The translations under genes were made by a program, and so were the position numbers. From Mucilaginibacter agri (GTDB lineage: Bacteria; Bacteroidota; Bacteroidia; Sphingobacteriales; Sphingobacteriaceae): a DNA stretch of 64,000 bases. Of this stretch, positions 17,272 through 25,837 are shown one piece after another. Within the stretch, counting starts at the first letter, position 1. Each line of letters opens with the position of its first letter. The stretch lies in NCBI RefSeq assembly GCF_009928685.1, contig NZ_WWEO01000039.1, forward strand, positions 186,001 through 250,000, read 5' to 3'. The notes beneath the pieces were generated by a model. It did not search any database, was not told the DNA's origin, and saw only the letters and a program-made list of their open reading frames with translations.

Positions 17272-19854
17272 ATGCATCTTTTTACTTACATTAAAAAAAT
17301 CACCTTTACTTTAATCACGTTGCTGTTTGGCAGCTTGGCGGCCTATTCGCAAACTATAAAAGGCGATAGTATAACAATTGCCGTAGAGCCCAGTTATAAC
17401 GATGTGTCCGGCGCACATCGAACCCTGTTTGGCGAAAACTACCGAACCCTATGGGCCACGCCGGTAACCATGAAGGTATTTTACCTGGAAAAAGAGAATG
17501 GGCTTAGAGTAATAGAGCAGGGTGGTGGCAAACAAACCCGTTCGCTCAAACTAAAGGACAAAGAGGGGCACGACTGGGCGCTTCGTACGGTTCAAAAATA
17601 CCCCGACCGCGCGCTGCCACCTAACCTGCGTAAAACCATTGTTAAAGATATTTTACAAGACGAGGTGTCCACCTCACACCCTTTTTCGGCGTTAATAGTA
17701 CCGCCATTGGCCGAGGCGCTGGGCATCCCGCATTCTAACCCGCAGATTGTTTACGTGGCAGATGATCCGGCATTGGGTAAGTTTCGGAAGGAGTATGCCA
17801 ACCATGTTTTTTTATTTGAAGAGCGCGACCCGCTGGACGTAGACAAATCTGACAATAGTGAAAAAGCTGAAAAGAAATTAGAGGCTGATAATGACAATCG
17901 CGTAGAACAGAAGCTGGTTTTGAGGGCCCGTTTGCTTGATATTATTATGGGCGACTGGGACCGCCACGAAGATCAGTGGCGCTGGGTGCATGATAAGGGC
18001 GATACCGGCATTGTTTACACACCAATACCGCGCGACAGGGATAAGGTGTTTTATACAACATCGGGTATTTTCCCCTGGGTATTGGCGCACCAGTTTCTGA
18101 AATCGCAGTTACAACCCTACCGTAGCGATATCCGCGATGTACCGGGATGGAATTTTAATGCCCGTTACTTCGACCGTTATTTTTTAACGCAACTGAGTGA
18201 GGATGATTGGAAAGAGCAGATTGCCGACGTGCAAAAGCTATTGACCGATAGCTTGATAGAAAGTGCTATGAAACGCATGCCGCCGGTTATCTACAAAATG
18301 TCGGCCGCGCAACTGATCACTGCGCTAAAGGGTCGCCGGGATAACCTCAGCAAAATTGCCTTAACCTACTATAATTTTCTGGCCGACCATGTAGATATAC
18401 CCGCAACAGATAAGCAGGAGCTGTTTACCGTAAACGAACAGGCCGGAGGAAAGGTAGAGGTAACCATTAACAAAATTAAGAAGAGCGGCGACACTGCCCA
18501 GGTTATCTATCATCGCATATTCGACCCAACGGTTACCAAAGAGATCAGGCTTTATGGCATGGGTGGCAAGGATATTTTTAATGTAGGCGGAACTGAAGCT
18601 TCACCCATTAAAATACGCATGATTGGTGGCGATGGGGTGGATAGTTTTTACGTAGCCCCAAAACTCAATGCCCACCAGGATCTGTATGTTTACGATCGCT
18701 CGGACCAGAAAAATATGCTGCCTTCGGGCGCAGACGCGAAGATCCGCACATCAACCGATACTTCGGTAAATTATTTCGACCGTACTGCCTTTAAGTATAA
18801 CAACACATCACCAATAGTACTTGCTAACTACAGTACAGACGAAGGCATTATCCTAATTGGCGGTATGCTTTTCGAAAAGCAGGGTTTCCGTAAAGAGCCT
18901 TATCGTTATCATCAAACTATATTGGCGGGCTACTCGCTGGGCAGGGAGTCGTTGTCATTTAGTTATAATGGCGATTTTAAAAAGGCCATCGGCAATAACG
19001 ATCTTTTTATCAATGTGCTTTCGCGCGGTCCGCATAATGTTGCCAACTTCTTCGGTATAGGCAACAACACCCAGTTTAAAAAAGATGATGACCACGGAAT
19101 TGAGTATTACCGAAACCACTACAATACTATCAATTTAGACGGCCGCTTGTATCATAACTATCAAAACAGCTGGCAGGTAAATTACGGTTTGGTGGGCCAG
19201 GTTTATTACAGCCCGCAGTCGCAAAATACAGGGCATTTTTTAGATGAATATAATCAGCAAAATCCTGGCGAAAAGGTTTACAATGCCCGCGCCTACGCCG
19301 GCGTAATAGGTGGTTTAAGATATGACACCCGCGATAATATTATAAACCCGGCCAGCGGTGTATACTGGAATACGGATGTTTTTACTGCAACCGGGCTGGT
19401 TAACAGCCACAGCACCTACGCGCAGGTACTCACAGAATTTAATACCTATTTTAATCCCGATAAAGATTCGGTGCTGATAGTAGCTAACCGTGTAGGCGGT
19501 GGAACCATAATAGGCCATGCCGAGTATTTTCAACAAATGCGTTTAGGTGGCCCTCGCAACCTAAGAGGCTTTCACACCAACCGCTTCACCGGCCATACTA
19601 TGGCCTACGATAACTTCGAACTCCGCTTAAAGCTGTTTAACTTCAACTCGTATCTTTTCCCCGGTACGGTGGGTATGGTGGGTTTTAACGATGTTGGCCG
19701 TGTTTGGGTTCCCGGTGAATCTTCAGACGAGTGGCACTGGGGCTACGGTGGCGGTTTCTACATTATACCTGCCCGTGTAATAATTTTCCAGGCGGCGTTG
19801 GGTTGGTCTAAAGATGGTATGCTGACTTATTTGAATTTTGGGTTTAGATTTTAA
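17272..19854 (+). CDS. Kinase-like domain fused to Omp85 outer-membrane barrel
   Basis: 860 residues with a signal peptide (cleavage near YSQ, 26). Residues about 45-360 contain an ordered set of motifs I read as a protein-kinase-like fold: a glycine turn GGGKQTRSLKL (84-94), ALRTVQK with Arg105/Lys109 (lysine position), LQDEVSTSHPFSAL with Glu131 (helix C), GDWDRHEDQWRW (227-238; Asp230, His232, Gln235; catalytic loop) and PIPRDRDKVF (251-260; Asp255/Asp257; metal-binding position). Their spacing resembles HipA, FAM20 and CotH kinases. About 520-860 is an Omp85/BamA-TamA barrel with LGGPRNLRGFHTNRFTG and a final GFRF. It is preceded by a 241-nt gap, so it probably has its own promoter. Barrel call firm; kinase call is inference. 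Confidence 0.8.
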   Translation: MHLFTYIKKITFTLITLLFGSLAAYSQTIKGDSITIAVEPSYNDVSGAHRTLFGENYRTLWATPVTMKVFYLEKENGLRVIEQGGGKQTRSLKLKDKEGHDWALRTVQKYPDRALPPNLRKTIVKDILQDEVSTSHPFSALIVPPLAEALGIPHSNPQIVYVADDPALGKFRKEYANHVFLFEERDPLDVDKSDNSEKAEKKLEADNDNRVEQKLVLRARLLDIIMGDWDRHEDQWRWVHDKGDTGIVYTPIPRDRDKVFYTTSGIFPWVLAHQFLKSQLQPYRSDIRDVPGWNFNARYFDRYFLTQLSEDDWKEQIADVQKLLTDSLIESAMKRMPPVIYKMSAAQLITALKGRRDNLSKIALTYYNFLADHVDIPATDKQELFTVNEQAGGKVEVTINKIKKSGDTAQVIYHRIFDPTVTKEIRLYGMGGKDIFNVGGTEASPIKIRMIGGDGVDSFYVAPKLNAHQDLYVYDRSDQKNMLPSGADAKIRTSTDTSVNYFDRTAFKYNNTSPIVLANYSTDEGIILIGGMLFEKQGFRKEPYRYHQTILAGYSLGRESLSFSYNGDFKKAIGNNDLFINVLSRGPHNVANFFGIGNNTQFKKDDDHGIEYYRNHYNTINLDGRLYHNYQNSWQVNYGLVGQVYYSPQSQNTGHFLDEYNQQNPGEKVYNARAYAGVIGGLRYDTRDNIINPASGVYWNTDVFTATGLVNSHSTYAQVLTEFNTYFNPDKDSVLIVANRVGGGTIIGHAEYFQQMRLGGPRNLRGFHTNRFTGHTMAYDNFELRLKLFNFNSYLFPGTVGMVGFNDVGRVWVPGESSDEWHWGYGGGFYIIPARVIIFQAALGWSKDGMLTYLNFGFRF

Positions 19855-19983
19855 GGATGATTCTGGCGCTAGATTAGCTGGCAAGACTTTGTTGTGTTAA
19901 TTTGTAAACCTATCTTCGGAAATGACAATTACCAAAAGAAAATTTTTGGGGTAGCGATTGGTAACTCAATAAGCTAGCAATAA

Positions 19984-20598
19984 ATGAATCAATTTGAACG
20001 GGATGTAAAAGGCAAACTATTAAGTTTATCAGAAAAACAAAGGAGTGTCTTCGCGTTCCTAACGGTTGATAAACTTTACCCTCATTATGTTGTCTTTCAA
20101 GAAAAATATGATTGGGGAGATAGCGACCTACTGTTTCACGGAATTGAATTAATTTATAATTATATAGTCGATGATCTTGATCTATCTAATGTAGAGATTG
20201 AGGACATGATATCGCGAGTAGATGATATTATTCCTGACATGGATAACTTCGGCAGCGCCTTATCATCGTTTGCATTAAACGCATCTACAGGGGTTCAATG
20301 TGCATTGAGATATTTGATAGATAATAATATCGAACATATTACCGACATTGTTTCTTTTACATTGGATACAGTTGATCTTTTTATTCAAGATAAAGAGAAC
20401 CATAATACGTTAGACCCAAGCCGCGATATTCAGATAGAACACGACAGCTTTATGATTCAAGAGCAACGAAGAGAGTTAGAGATTATTGAGAAACTTTCAA
20501 CTTTACAAACTGATTTGATCACGAAAGAGTTAATTACCAGCCTTAGAAGTAACATACCTATAATAGATTTATCGTTATTGTCAGATGCGGGTTTTTGA
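19984..20598 (+). CDS. DUF416 family protein
   Basis: 204 residues, cytoplasmic, mostly helical. SEKQRSVFAFLTVDKLYPHY followed by FQEKYDWGDSDLL (the DUF416/YjaG signature LYPxYxxF..xxxWGD) and the acidic DDIIPDMDNFGS block identify the family, whose function is unknown. The gene is AT-richer than its neighbours and stands alone between the kinase-like/Omp85 gene and the WYL regulator. The E. coli relative is about the same size. Confidence 0.75.
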   Translation: MNQFERDVKGKLLSLSEKQRSVFAFLTVDKLYPHYVVFQEKYDWGDSDLLFHGIELIYNYIVDDLDLSNVEIEDMISRVDDIIPDMDNFGSALSSFALNASTGVQCALRYLIDNNIEHITDIVSFTLDTVDLFIQDKENHNTLDPSRDIQIEHDSFMIQEQRRELEIIEKLSTLQTDLITKELITSLRSNIPIIDLSLLSDAGF

Positions 20599-20811
20599 CG
20601 GGTTGATCTAAATATCCCATCGCTGGCGCGAGCGTGCCACCAACCTGGCGCAAGTATTCAGCGTTAGGTTGCGGGCTGAGTACTTGTGCCTTTACCAAAC
20701 TATCCGCTCCACGCTCCAATAATCGAAGCTTCCTTACTCCGCACAAAGTCAAAACTCAACACTTGGCTCGGTAATTTTTCTTTACTTTGCCAAGCCGCCA
20801 AACATCACCAC

Positions 20812-21753
20812 ATGAACCGTATTGATCGCATTTCTGCCATACTTATCCAACTGCAATCGCGCAAAACGGTAAAGGCAAGCGACATTGCCGACCGGTTCAG
20901 TATCAGCCTGCGCACTGTTTACCGAGATATTAAAACCCTCGAAGAGGCAGGTATCCCGATCATCGGTGAGGCTGGGGTGGGGTATTCGTTAGTGGATGGT
21001 TATCGTTTACCCCCGGTAATGTTTACCCGCGACGAAGCAGCCGCTTTTTTAACTGCCGAAAAACTTGTAGAAAAACTGACCGACTCGGCCAACAGCGAAA
21101 TCTACCGCTCGGCCATGTACAAAATAAAGGCAGTGTTGCGCAGTACCGATAAGGACTATTTAGAAACGATTGATAACCATATCGAGATTCTTAAGTCGCG
21201 CACCCATCAGGAGATCAGAGATATTAATCCGCTGCAAAATATCCTGCAAAGTATAGCTGAGAAACGGGTGTTATCCATGTGCTACAAAGCCGCCTACAAA
21301 GAAGATGCAATCACACGCGAGATAGAACCCGTAGGGGTGTTTTATTTAGATAGCAACTGGCACCTCATAGCTTTTTGCAGGCTTCGGGTCGACTACCGCG
21401 ATTTCCGTTTCGACCGTATGGAAAACCTGGAAGTTACCAGTCAGCACTTTACTAAAAAGCATGCCCCGCTGCAAACCCACCTCGAAAATCTATATAAAGG
21501 AACAGACCTGGTTAATATCGTTATTCGCATTAAGAGGGATTCTGCTGCCTACGTTGGTCAACAGAAATATTATCATGGTTTTGTATCTGAGAAAATAAAA
21601 GGCGATGAGGTGGAAATGCAGTTCCTTACGCCCTATATAGAGGGATTTACCCGCTGGTTTATGATGTACGCGGATAGGGCGAAAATTATAGAACCAACGC
21701 GGGTAAAAGACAAGCTGAAGCAAATGATTGATAAAATTTCGGAAAATATTTAG
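20812..21753 (+). CDS. HTH-WYL transcriptional regulator (YafY type)
   Basis: 313 residues from the ATG at 20812; upstream codons in the open frame are poor coding sequence. Residues about 1-60 form a winged helix-turn-helix of the HTH_11/DeoR-like type (MNRIDRISAILIQLQSR, SDIADRFSISLRTVYRDIKT). A WYL domain spans about 125-310 (HLIAFCRLRVDYRDFRFDR). WYL domains sense ligands and regulate an adjacent gene in many YafY-type pairs. The next gene, 77 nt downstream on the same strand, encodes a DinB protein and is the obvious candidate target. Confidence 0.9.
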   Translation: MNRIDRISAILIQLQSRKTVKASDIADRFSISLRTVYRDIKTLEEAGIPIIGEAGVGYSLVDGYRLPPVMFTRDEAAAFLTAEKLVEKLTDSANSEIYRSAMYKIKAVLRSTDKDYLETIDNHIEILKSRTHQEIRDINPLQNILQSIAEKRVLSMCYKAAYKEDAITREIEPVGVFYLDSNWHLIAFCRLRVDYRDFRFDRMENLEVTSQHFTKKHAPLQTHLENLYKGTDLVNIVIRIKRDSAAYVGQQKYYHGFVSEKIKGDEVEMQFLTPYIEGFTRWFMMYADRAKIIEPTRVKDKLKQMIDKISENI

Positions 21754-21830
21754 ATCACCCTAAACCTGCTGACATAGGGCTGTCACTGTCCCAGAGTTAA
21801 TTTGTAGTGTTAACCAAAAACAACACTACT

Positions 21831-22331
21831 ATGTCACTGATTGAAATTTTTTCGAAAGAACTGGAGCACGAAGCACAAACCACCCGCAAAATGCTGGAAC
21901 GCGTGCCCGAAGATAAATTTGGCTGGCAACCGCACCAAAAAAGCATGACCATGCAAAGGCTCGCCACTCATATATCCGATTTGCCAAACTGGATTACCAT
22001 GGCGCTTACTACCGATGAGCTTGATTTTGATAACAATAACTGGCAAGAGCCGGTGGTGAATAACTATGCCCAATTATTGGCTAACCTGGAGCTAGCCATT
22101 GCCAGCGGAAAAGGTAGCCTGGCAAAAGGCAAGGAAGAAACCCTGGACGAGCCCTGGGTATTGCGGCAAGGAGAAAAGATCTACTCTACCTCTACCAAGG
22201 GCGAAGTGATCCGTATGGCATTAAATCAAATTGTTCATCACCGTGCGCAGTTAGGCGTATATCTGCGTCTTTTGGATATACCTATCCCCGGCAGCTACGG
22301 CCCAAGTGCAGACGAGCATGATTTCGCATAA
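21831..22331 (+). CDS. DinB family metal-dependent protein
   Basis: 166 residues, four-helix-bundle DinB fold. The metal triad is visible as His47 (RLATHISDLP) and the HHRAQLGVYLR pair near residue 136. Bacteroidota DinB proteins are thought to act as thiol (bacillithiol or mycothiol)-dependent transferases; bshA for bacillithiol is encoded elsewhere in this window. The ATG at 21831 is preferred over an upstream TTG/GTG-type extension because it starts directly at the conserved MSLIEIFSKELEHE. Probably controlled by the WYL regulator just upstream. Confidence 0.85.
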   Translation: MSLIEIFSKELEHEAQTTRKMLERVPEDKFGWQPHQKSMTMQRLATHISDLPNWITMALTTDELDFDNNNWQEPVVNNYAQLLANLELAIASGKGSLAKGKEETLDEPWVLRQGEKIYSTSTKGEVIRMALNQIVHHRAQLGVYLRLLDIPIPGSYGPSADEHDFA

Positions 22332-22430
22332 AAACTTGGTAATACAGGTGGTGGTATACTGCCTGTATTATCTCTACGAGATATCGCGGATGATAGGGCA
22401 TCTGGTGGCTTAGCGTAGAAAGCGATAAAC

Positions 22431-22528
22431 CGTCATGCCGAACTTGTTTCGGCACCCCACGGGCCAAGTGTCAAACCTGCATAGCTTTAACTCTGCTTAT
22501 GGGGTGCCGAAACAAGTTCGGCATGACG
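22431..22528. repeat. REP-like palindrome, GTCATGCCGAAC family
   Basis: Perfect 29-bp inverted repeat: left arm 22431-22459, right arm 22500-22528, loop 40 nt. Arm begins CGTCATGCCGAACTTGTTTC. It lies between the DinB and GreA-like genes' 3' ends. A single arm with two base changes is at 7634-7661. Confidence 0.85.
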
Positions 22529-22539
22529 TAAAAGATAGA

Positions 22540-22992
22540 CTACAAAACCTCCAAAACCTCATACCCCATACCGTTAACCTCAAACTTATCCCCAGCCTTT
22601 TTGCCTTTCAGCTTAGCGCCAATGGGCGAAGCTGTGGATACTGCAAAATAATTCTCATTGTCGACGGTAATGGTGCCTGCACTAACCGAGAGGTAAAAAT
22701 TGCCTTTGTTGGTAACTACAATGCTACCCGCATCGGCTACTGAAGATGCCCCTGCGGTACTGATTGCATTTAGGGCTACCATTAACTTATTAGCCTCATT
22801 TAGTGCAGCCATATTGCGGTTTATTTCCTGCTGCATCATCGCGCGGCCGGTTTCGTATTTATCACCGGCACTGCTTTTGGTTTCTTGCTGCTGGCCTTGC
22901 TGGGCTTCGTCAATAGCTTGTTGGGCGTTGCCAATGCGGATATTAATATAATTGGCACACTGCTGATGCAGCAGTTGCTTCAAATTGTTCAT
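22540..22992 (-). CDS. GreA/GreB C-terminal domain-like protein
   Basis: 150 residues. An N-terminal helical hairpin (about 1-75, QQAIDEAQQGQQQETK) precedes a C-terminal FKBP-like GreA/GreB domain (about 85-150) recognised from NKGNFYLSVSAG, YFAVSTASPIGAKLKGKKAGD and YEVLEVL. This matches GreA's overall layout of coiled coil then globular domain. GreA factors rescue backtracked RNA polymerase through acidic residues at the hairpin tip; here the tip region has few acidic residues, so cleavage stimulation is uncertain. Homologues are often mislabelled as 3-oxoacyl-ACP synthase, which nothing here supports. Confidence 0.7.
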   Translation of the reverse strand: MNNLKQLLHQQCANYINIRIGNAQQAIDEAQQGQQQETKSSAGDKYETGRAMMQQEINRNMAALNEANKLMVALNAISTAGASSVADAGSIVVTNKGNFYLSVSAGTITVDNENYFAVSTASPIGAKLKGKKAGDKFEVNGMGYEVLEVL

Positions 22993-23025
22993 GGCAGCTA
23001 AGTTAGGAAAAAGGTTATGGCTTGG

Positions 23026-23337
23026 TTACATCGCCAATTCATGGCCTTCACGCGGGTCTTCGGGCAATATCTCCATCTCGGGGAAGTGGATATAGTTAGC
23101 ATACCATTGTATGGCCGAAACTACATCGAGGGCATCATCCGGGGTTATATTAATGGTTTCAAATGCATACAGTTTATCTTTGGCATAACCGTACAATTGA
23201 ATTTCGTTTATATCTGGTGCGAAATTCTCATTGCTCACGCAAAATACCTTTACCCGTAGTTCAGTGTCGCGAGAGTGGATAACATCTCTGCAGGGATCTT
23301 TCGGATCGGTTGCCAATAAGAATACATTATGATCCAT
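23026..23337 (-). CDS. Conserved small hypothetical protein
   Basis: 103 residues from the ATG at 23337 (a TTG five codons upstream is the alternative). Acidic and soluble, no signal peptide. Not recognised; visible features are CRDVIHSRDTELRVKVFCV and NEIQLYGYAKDKLYAFETIN beta-strand pairs and an acidic C-terminus with ILPEDPREGHE. It lies 33 nt upstream of the GreA-like gene on the same strand, so the two may be co-transcribed. Confidence 0.6.
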   Translation of the reverse strand: MDHNVFLLATDPKDPCRDVIHSRDTELRVKVFCVSNENFAPDINEIQLYGYAKDKLYAFETINITPDDALDVVSAIQWYANYIHFPEMEILPEDPREGHELAM

Positions 23338-23407
23338 AGTATTTCTTAACAATATATAAGTGAGAAGGTTTAAACTTTATGGTGGTAATAGCGGCCTGTA
23401 AATTAAA

Positions 23408-23878
23408 TTACGGAGCCACAGGTTTTTTGCTCAATGCTTTTTGTCCAAATTTAACGAGGTCCTTAGCCCCGATATAACCCACTGTACCCAAAACGGGTGT
23501 ACCCGAAGCATCAAAAATAATCAGCGTTGGGTAAGCCCGCATTCCCCATTCCGAAGCAAGTGCGGGTCCTTGGCCTTTTTCCATGTCGATGGCCACATTA
23601 ACAAAGTTTTTGTTGAAAAATTCAGCAGCGTCTTTGTCTTTAAACGTAGTTGATTTTAGCATTTTGCATGGGCCGCACCAGGTGGCGTAAGCGTCAACAA
23701 AAATATATTTATGCTGAAGCGAGGCTTGTTTAAGGGCTTCGGTCCAGGAGTTTTCGATAAAATTGATCTTGGTTTCCGCAGCTACGGTAGCGCGGTCCGA
23801 ACCTTTGAACGAAAAGAATAGTACCGCCGAACCTACCAATACCGTTGTAAGCAACGCTCCAAATATTTTACGCATCAT
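23408..23878 (-). CDS. Membrane-anchored or secreted thioredoxin-like protein
   Basis: 156 residues from the double ATG at 23878. A hydrophobic N-terminal segment (about 5-24, IFGALLTTVLVGSAVLFF) acts as a signal or anchor. The thioredoxin fold follows with the active site WCGPC (67-71) and the cis-Pro motif AYPTLIIFD. The domain resembles the thioredoxin-like part of DsbD (thioredoxin_7 type: YIFVDAYATWCGPCK, FKDKDAAEFFNKNFV). It probably works as a periplasmic disulfide reductase. The frame is open 12 codons further up but those codons look non-coding. Confidence 0.85.
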   Translation of the reverse strand: MMRKIFGALLTTVLVGSAVLFFSFKGSDRATVAAETKINFIENSWTEALKQASLQHKYIFVDAYATWCGPCKMLKSTTFKDKDAAEFFNKNFVNVAIDMEKGQGPALASEWGMRAYPTLIIFDASGTPVLGTVGYIGAKDLVKFGQKALSKKPVAP

Positions 23879-23955
23879 ATTTATTTTGATATAAAAATAG
23901 CACATATCTGCCAATAAGGTGATACGTGCTATTATAATTAAAGGTTACCCTTTAT

Positions 23956-25656
23956 TTAACGTTGTTGCGGATGTTGTTCGGGCTGACGTTGCGGGCGCTG
24001 TTGTTGCTGTTGTTGTTGACGCTGCATCTGCTGCTGGCGTTGTTGCGCCTGTTGCTGCTGCATTTGTTGTTGTCTTTGCTGCTCTTGCTGCTGACGTTGT
24101 TGCGCCTGCTGTTGTTGTCTTTGCTGCTCTTGCTGCTGACGTTGTTGCGCCTGCTGCTGTTGCCTTTGTTGATCCTGTTGCTGACGTTGCTGCTGCATTT
24201 GTTGTTGTCTTTGCTGCTCTTGCTGCTGACGTTGTTGCGCCTGCTGCTGTTGTCTTTGCTGCTCTTGCTGCTGGCGTTGTTGCGCCTGCTGCTGTTGTCT
24301 TTGCTGCTCTTGCTGCTGGCGTTGTTGCGCCTGCTGCTGTTGTCTTTGCTGCTCTTGCTGCTGGCGTTGTTGAGCCTGCTGCTGTTGCCTTTGCTGGTCT
24401 TGCTGCTGACGTTGTTGCGCCTGCTGTTGTTGTCTCTGCTGATCTTGATGCTGGCGTTGTTGAGCCTGTTGCTGTTGCCTTTGCTGGTCTTGCTGCTGGC
24501 GTTGTTGAGCCTGTTGCTGTTGCCTTTGTTGGTCTTGCTGCTGGCGTTGTTGAGCCTGCTGCTGTTGCCTTTGCTGGTCTTGCTGCTGGCGTTGTTGCGT
24601 CTGTTGCTGTTGTCTTTGCTGATCTTGCTGCTGATCACGCTGAGGGCGGCCATTTATAGTTGGCTGACCTGCATTGGGTTGATTCGGAACGTTAGGCCGG
24701 TTTGCCTGTTGTGAGCCACCATTGGGTCTATTAGGCTCATTGGGCCTGTTGTTAACTTTTACATAACCACGGTTTGCAGCATCATTGCTTCGTGCTGCTG
24801 CCGCCAGTTGTGCAGCGTTATTATGGTTAACATTACCGTGGCTACCTATTCTGGCATCGGGGTGTGCGGTTCGGTATGCGTTAGCATCTACCACTCGACT
24901 TGGGCGTGCATCGTTTTGACGATTAACCGCTGGACGATATATATTTACGGTATTATTATTAACATGCGGCATACCCGGTCTTTCGGCATTATTAATGCGG
25001 TATACCTCCGGTGCGCGGTGCGTATAACGTTGGATATCCTCCCTGCGCGGGCCGGCCACATATCTGCGGTTATTGTTTACATACACATTATTAATAATGG
25101 TAGTCTGATGTATATAGGTTACCACACGGGTGCGCGGTACGTAATAGTCATGTATCCGCGGGCTATTAATGTAGGCGTAAGGTGCAAATACCCAATAGTT
25201 ATCGGGTGCGTTGTAGCTACCGAATGATACATCGATATTAATACCAGGGCTCAAAGGTGCCCAGCCATAATAGCCACCACCGCTGCGCCAGTTAACCCAA
25301 GCCGGTCCCCATTCATAACCGGGTATCCATTCCCAACCGTAATAGTCGTCGAAACGCCAGCGGCCGTAATGGAAAGGTGCCCAGCCCCAATCATAGTCAG
25401 ATACCCAGGTGTTGCCATAGTCGGTTAATACCCAGTGGCCACCACTACCATAAGGCCTAAAATCTGGGCCTGCATCCGGCACCCATACGTTGCCGTAATT
25501 AGGGTCATCTACCCAGGTTCCGTAGGGTTGTAATTCATCGTAAAAAGTTTGGAAAGAAATGCTGGCACTCACTTGTGCCTGGCTTTTATTAGGCATTGCC
25601 CATATAAGGGCAAATAGCATTAAGCACTGGCATATATGTTTTTTTAAGGATTTCAT
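23956..25656 (-). CDS. DUF6600-like secreted protein with Gln-rich repeat tail
   Basis: 566 residues from the ATG at 25656, with a signal peptide (MKSLKKHICQCLMLFALI, cleavage near SQAQ). Residues about 30-155 contain tandem aromatic-rich units (LQPYGTWVDDPNYGNVWVP, WGWAPFHYGRWRFDDYYGW) seen in the DUF6600 family. A basic Asn-rich linker follows to about 320. The last ~220 residues are 12 perfect-to-near-perfect 15-residue units of the form (D/E)QQRQQQQAQQRQQQ plus a degenerate end. The protein is probably periplasmic or surface-exposed with an extended polar tail. Function unknown. The repeat leaves all reading frames open on both strands, so overlapping frames there are not genes. Confidence 0.8.
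   Translation of the reverse strand: MKSLKKHICQCLMLFALIWAMPNKSQAQVSASISFQTFYDELQPYGTWVDDPNYGNVWVPDAGPDFRPYGSGGHWVLTDYGNTWVSDYDWGWAPFHYGRWRFDDYYGWEWIPGYEWGPAWVNWRSGGGYYGWAPLSPGINIDVSFGSYNAPDNYWVFAPYAYINSPRIHDYYVPRTRVVTYIHQTTIINNVYVNNNRRYVAGPRREDIQRYTHRAPEVYRINNAERPGMPHVNNNTVNIYRPAVNRQNDARPSRVVDANAYRTAHPDARIGSHGNVNHNNAAQLAAAARSNDAANRGYVKVNNRPNEPNRPNGGSQQANRPNVPNQPNAGQPTINGRPQRDQQQDQQRQQQQTQQRQQQDQQRQQQQAQQRQQQDQQRQQQQAQQRQQQDQQRQQQQAQQRQHQDQQRQQQQAQQRQQQDQQRQQQQAQQRQQQEQQRQQQQAQQRQQQEQQRQQQQAQQRQQQEQQRQQQQAQQRQQQEQQRQQQMQQQRQQQDQQRQQQQAQQRQQQEQQRQQQQAQQRQQQEQQRQQQMQQQQAQQRQQQMQRQQQQQQQRPQRQPEQHPQQR
24085..24624 (-). repeat. 45-bp tandem repeat, 12 units, coding for Gln-rich tail
   Basis: Twelve contiguous 45-bp units in frame with the DUF6600-like gene; a thirteenth is partial at the 24084 side. 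Units differ by D/E at the first residue, one T for A, one H for Q and one M variant, which gives an order usable for tracing unit duplication. Confidence 0.9.
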
Positions 25657-25794
25657 AATTAGTTTCGTTACGCCGTCTAACCGGTTTATACCAAATTCGA
25701 CTGCAATAACACACAAGCGTTTAATGGCAAAAATTGTTTGTCGATTTTTAATTCATTCTTGTGGGCGAAACAAAAATTAAGTCGGATGTTTGTA

Positions 25795-25802
25795 TAATTT
25801 TG
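25795..25802 (+). promoter_or_regulatory. Promoter -7 box of the oxygenase gene
   Basis: TAATTTTG fits the Bacteroidota TAnnTTTG consensus and ends 35 nt before the ATG at 25838. No good TTG partner at the expected spacing. Confidence 0.5.
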
Positions 25803-25837
25803 TAATTAAATAATTTCTTCAATTATAACTGATTGCT

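Noticed and set aside
20651..20684. Inverted repeat AAGTATTCAGC/GCTGAGTACTT between the DUF416 and WYL genes, near a GC-rich GGCGCGAGCGTGCC stretch
   Set aside because: It could be a weak terminator or a relic of an insertion element, but has one mismatch, no T run and no second copy in the window.
20686..20811. Upstream extension of the WYL regulator
   Set aside because: The added 42 residues match no part of the family; the ATG at 20812 begins the helix-turn-helix directly.
22540..22992. Possible 3-oxoacyl-ACP synthase
   Set aside because: The label is common for such proteins but there is no thiolase fold or catalytic Cys-His-His/Asn; the C-terminal half is GreA/GreB-like.
24085..24624. 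Regular repeats that could suggest a CRISPR array
   Set aside because: Units are contiguous with no unique spacers and are in frame with a protein.
23919..24714. Long open frames on both strands coding for Ala/Val-, Leu- or Ser/Asn-rich proteins across the Gln repeat
   Set aside because: They arise because the 45-bp unit contains no stop in any frame. They have no start context or domain, and only the minus-strand frame joins a signal peptide and a recognisable domain.
24808..25227. Plus-strand open frame opposite the DUF6600-like gene
   Set aside because: Shadow of the minus-strand gene; no recognisable domain and no promoter.
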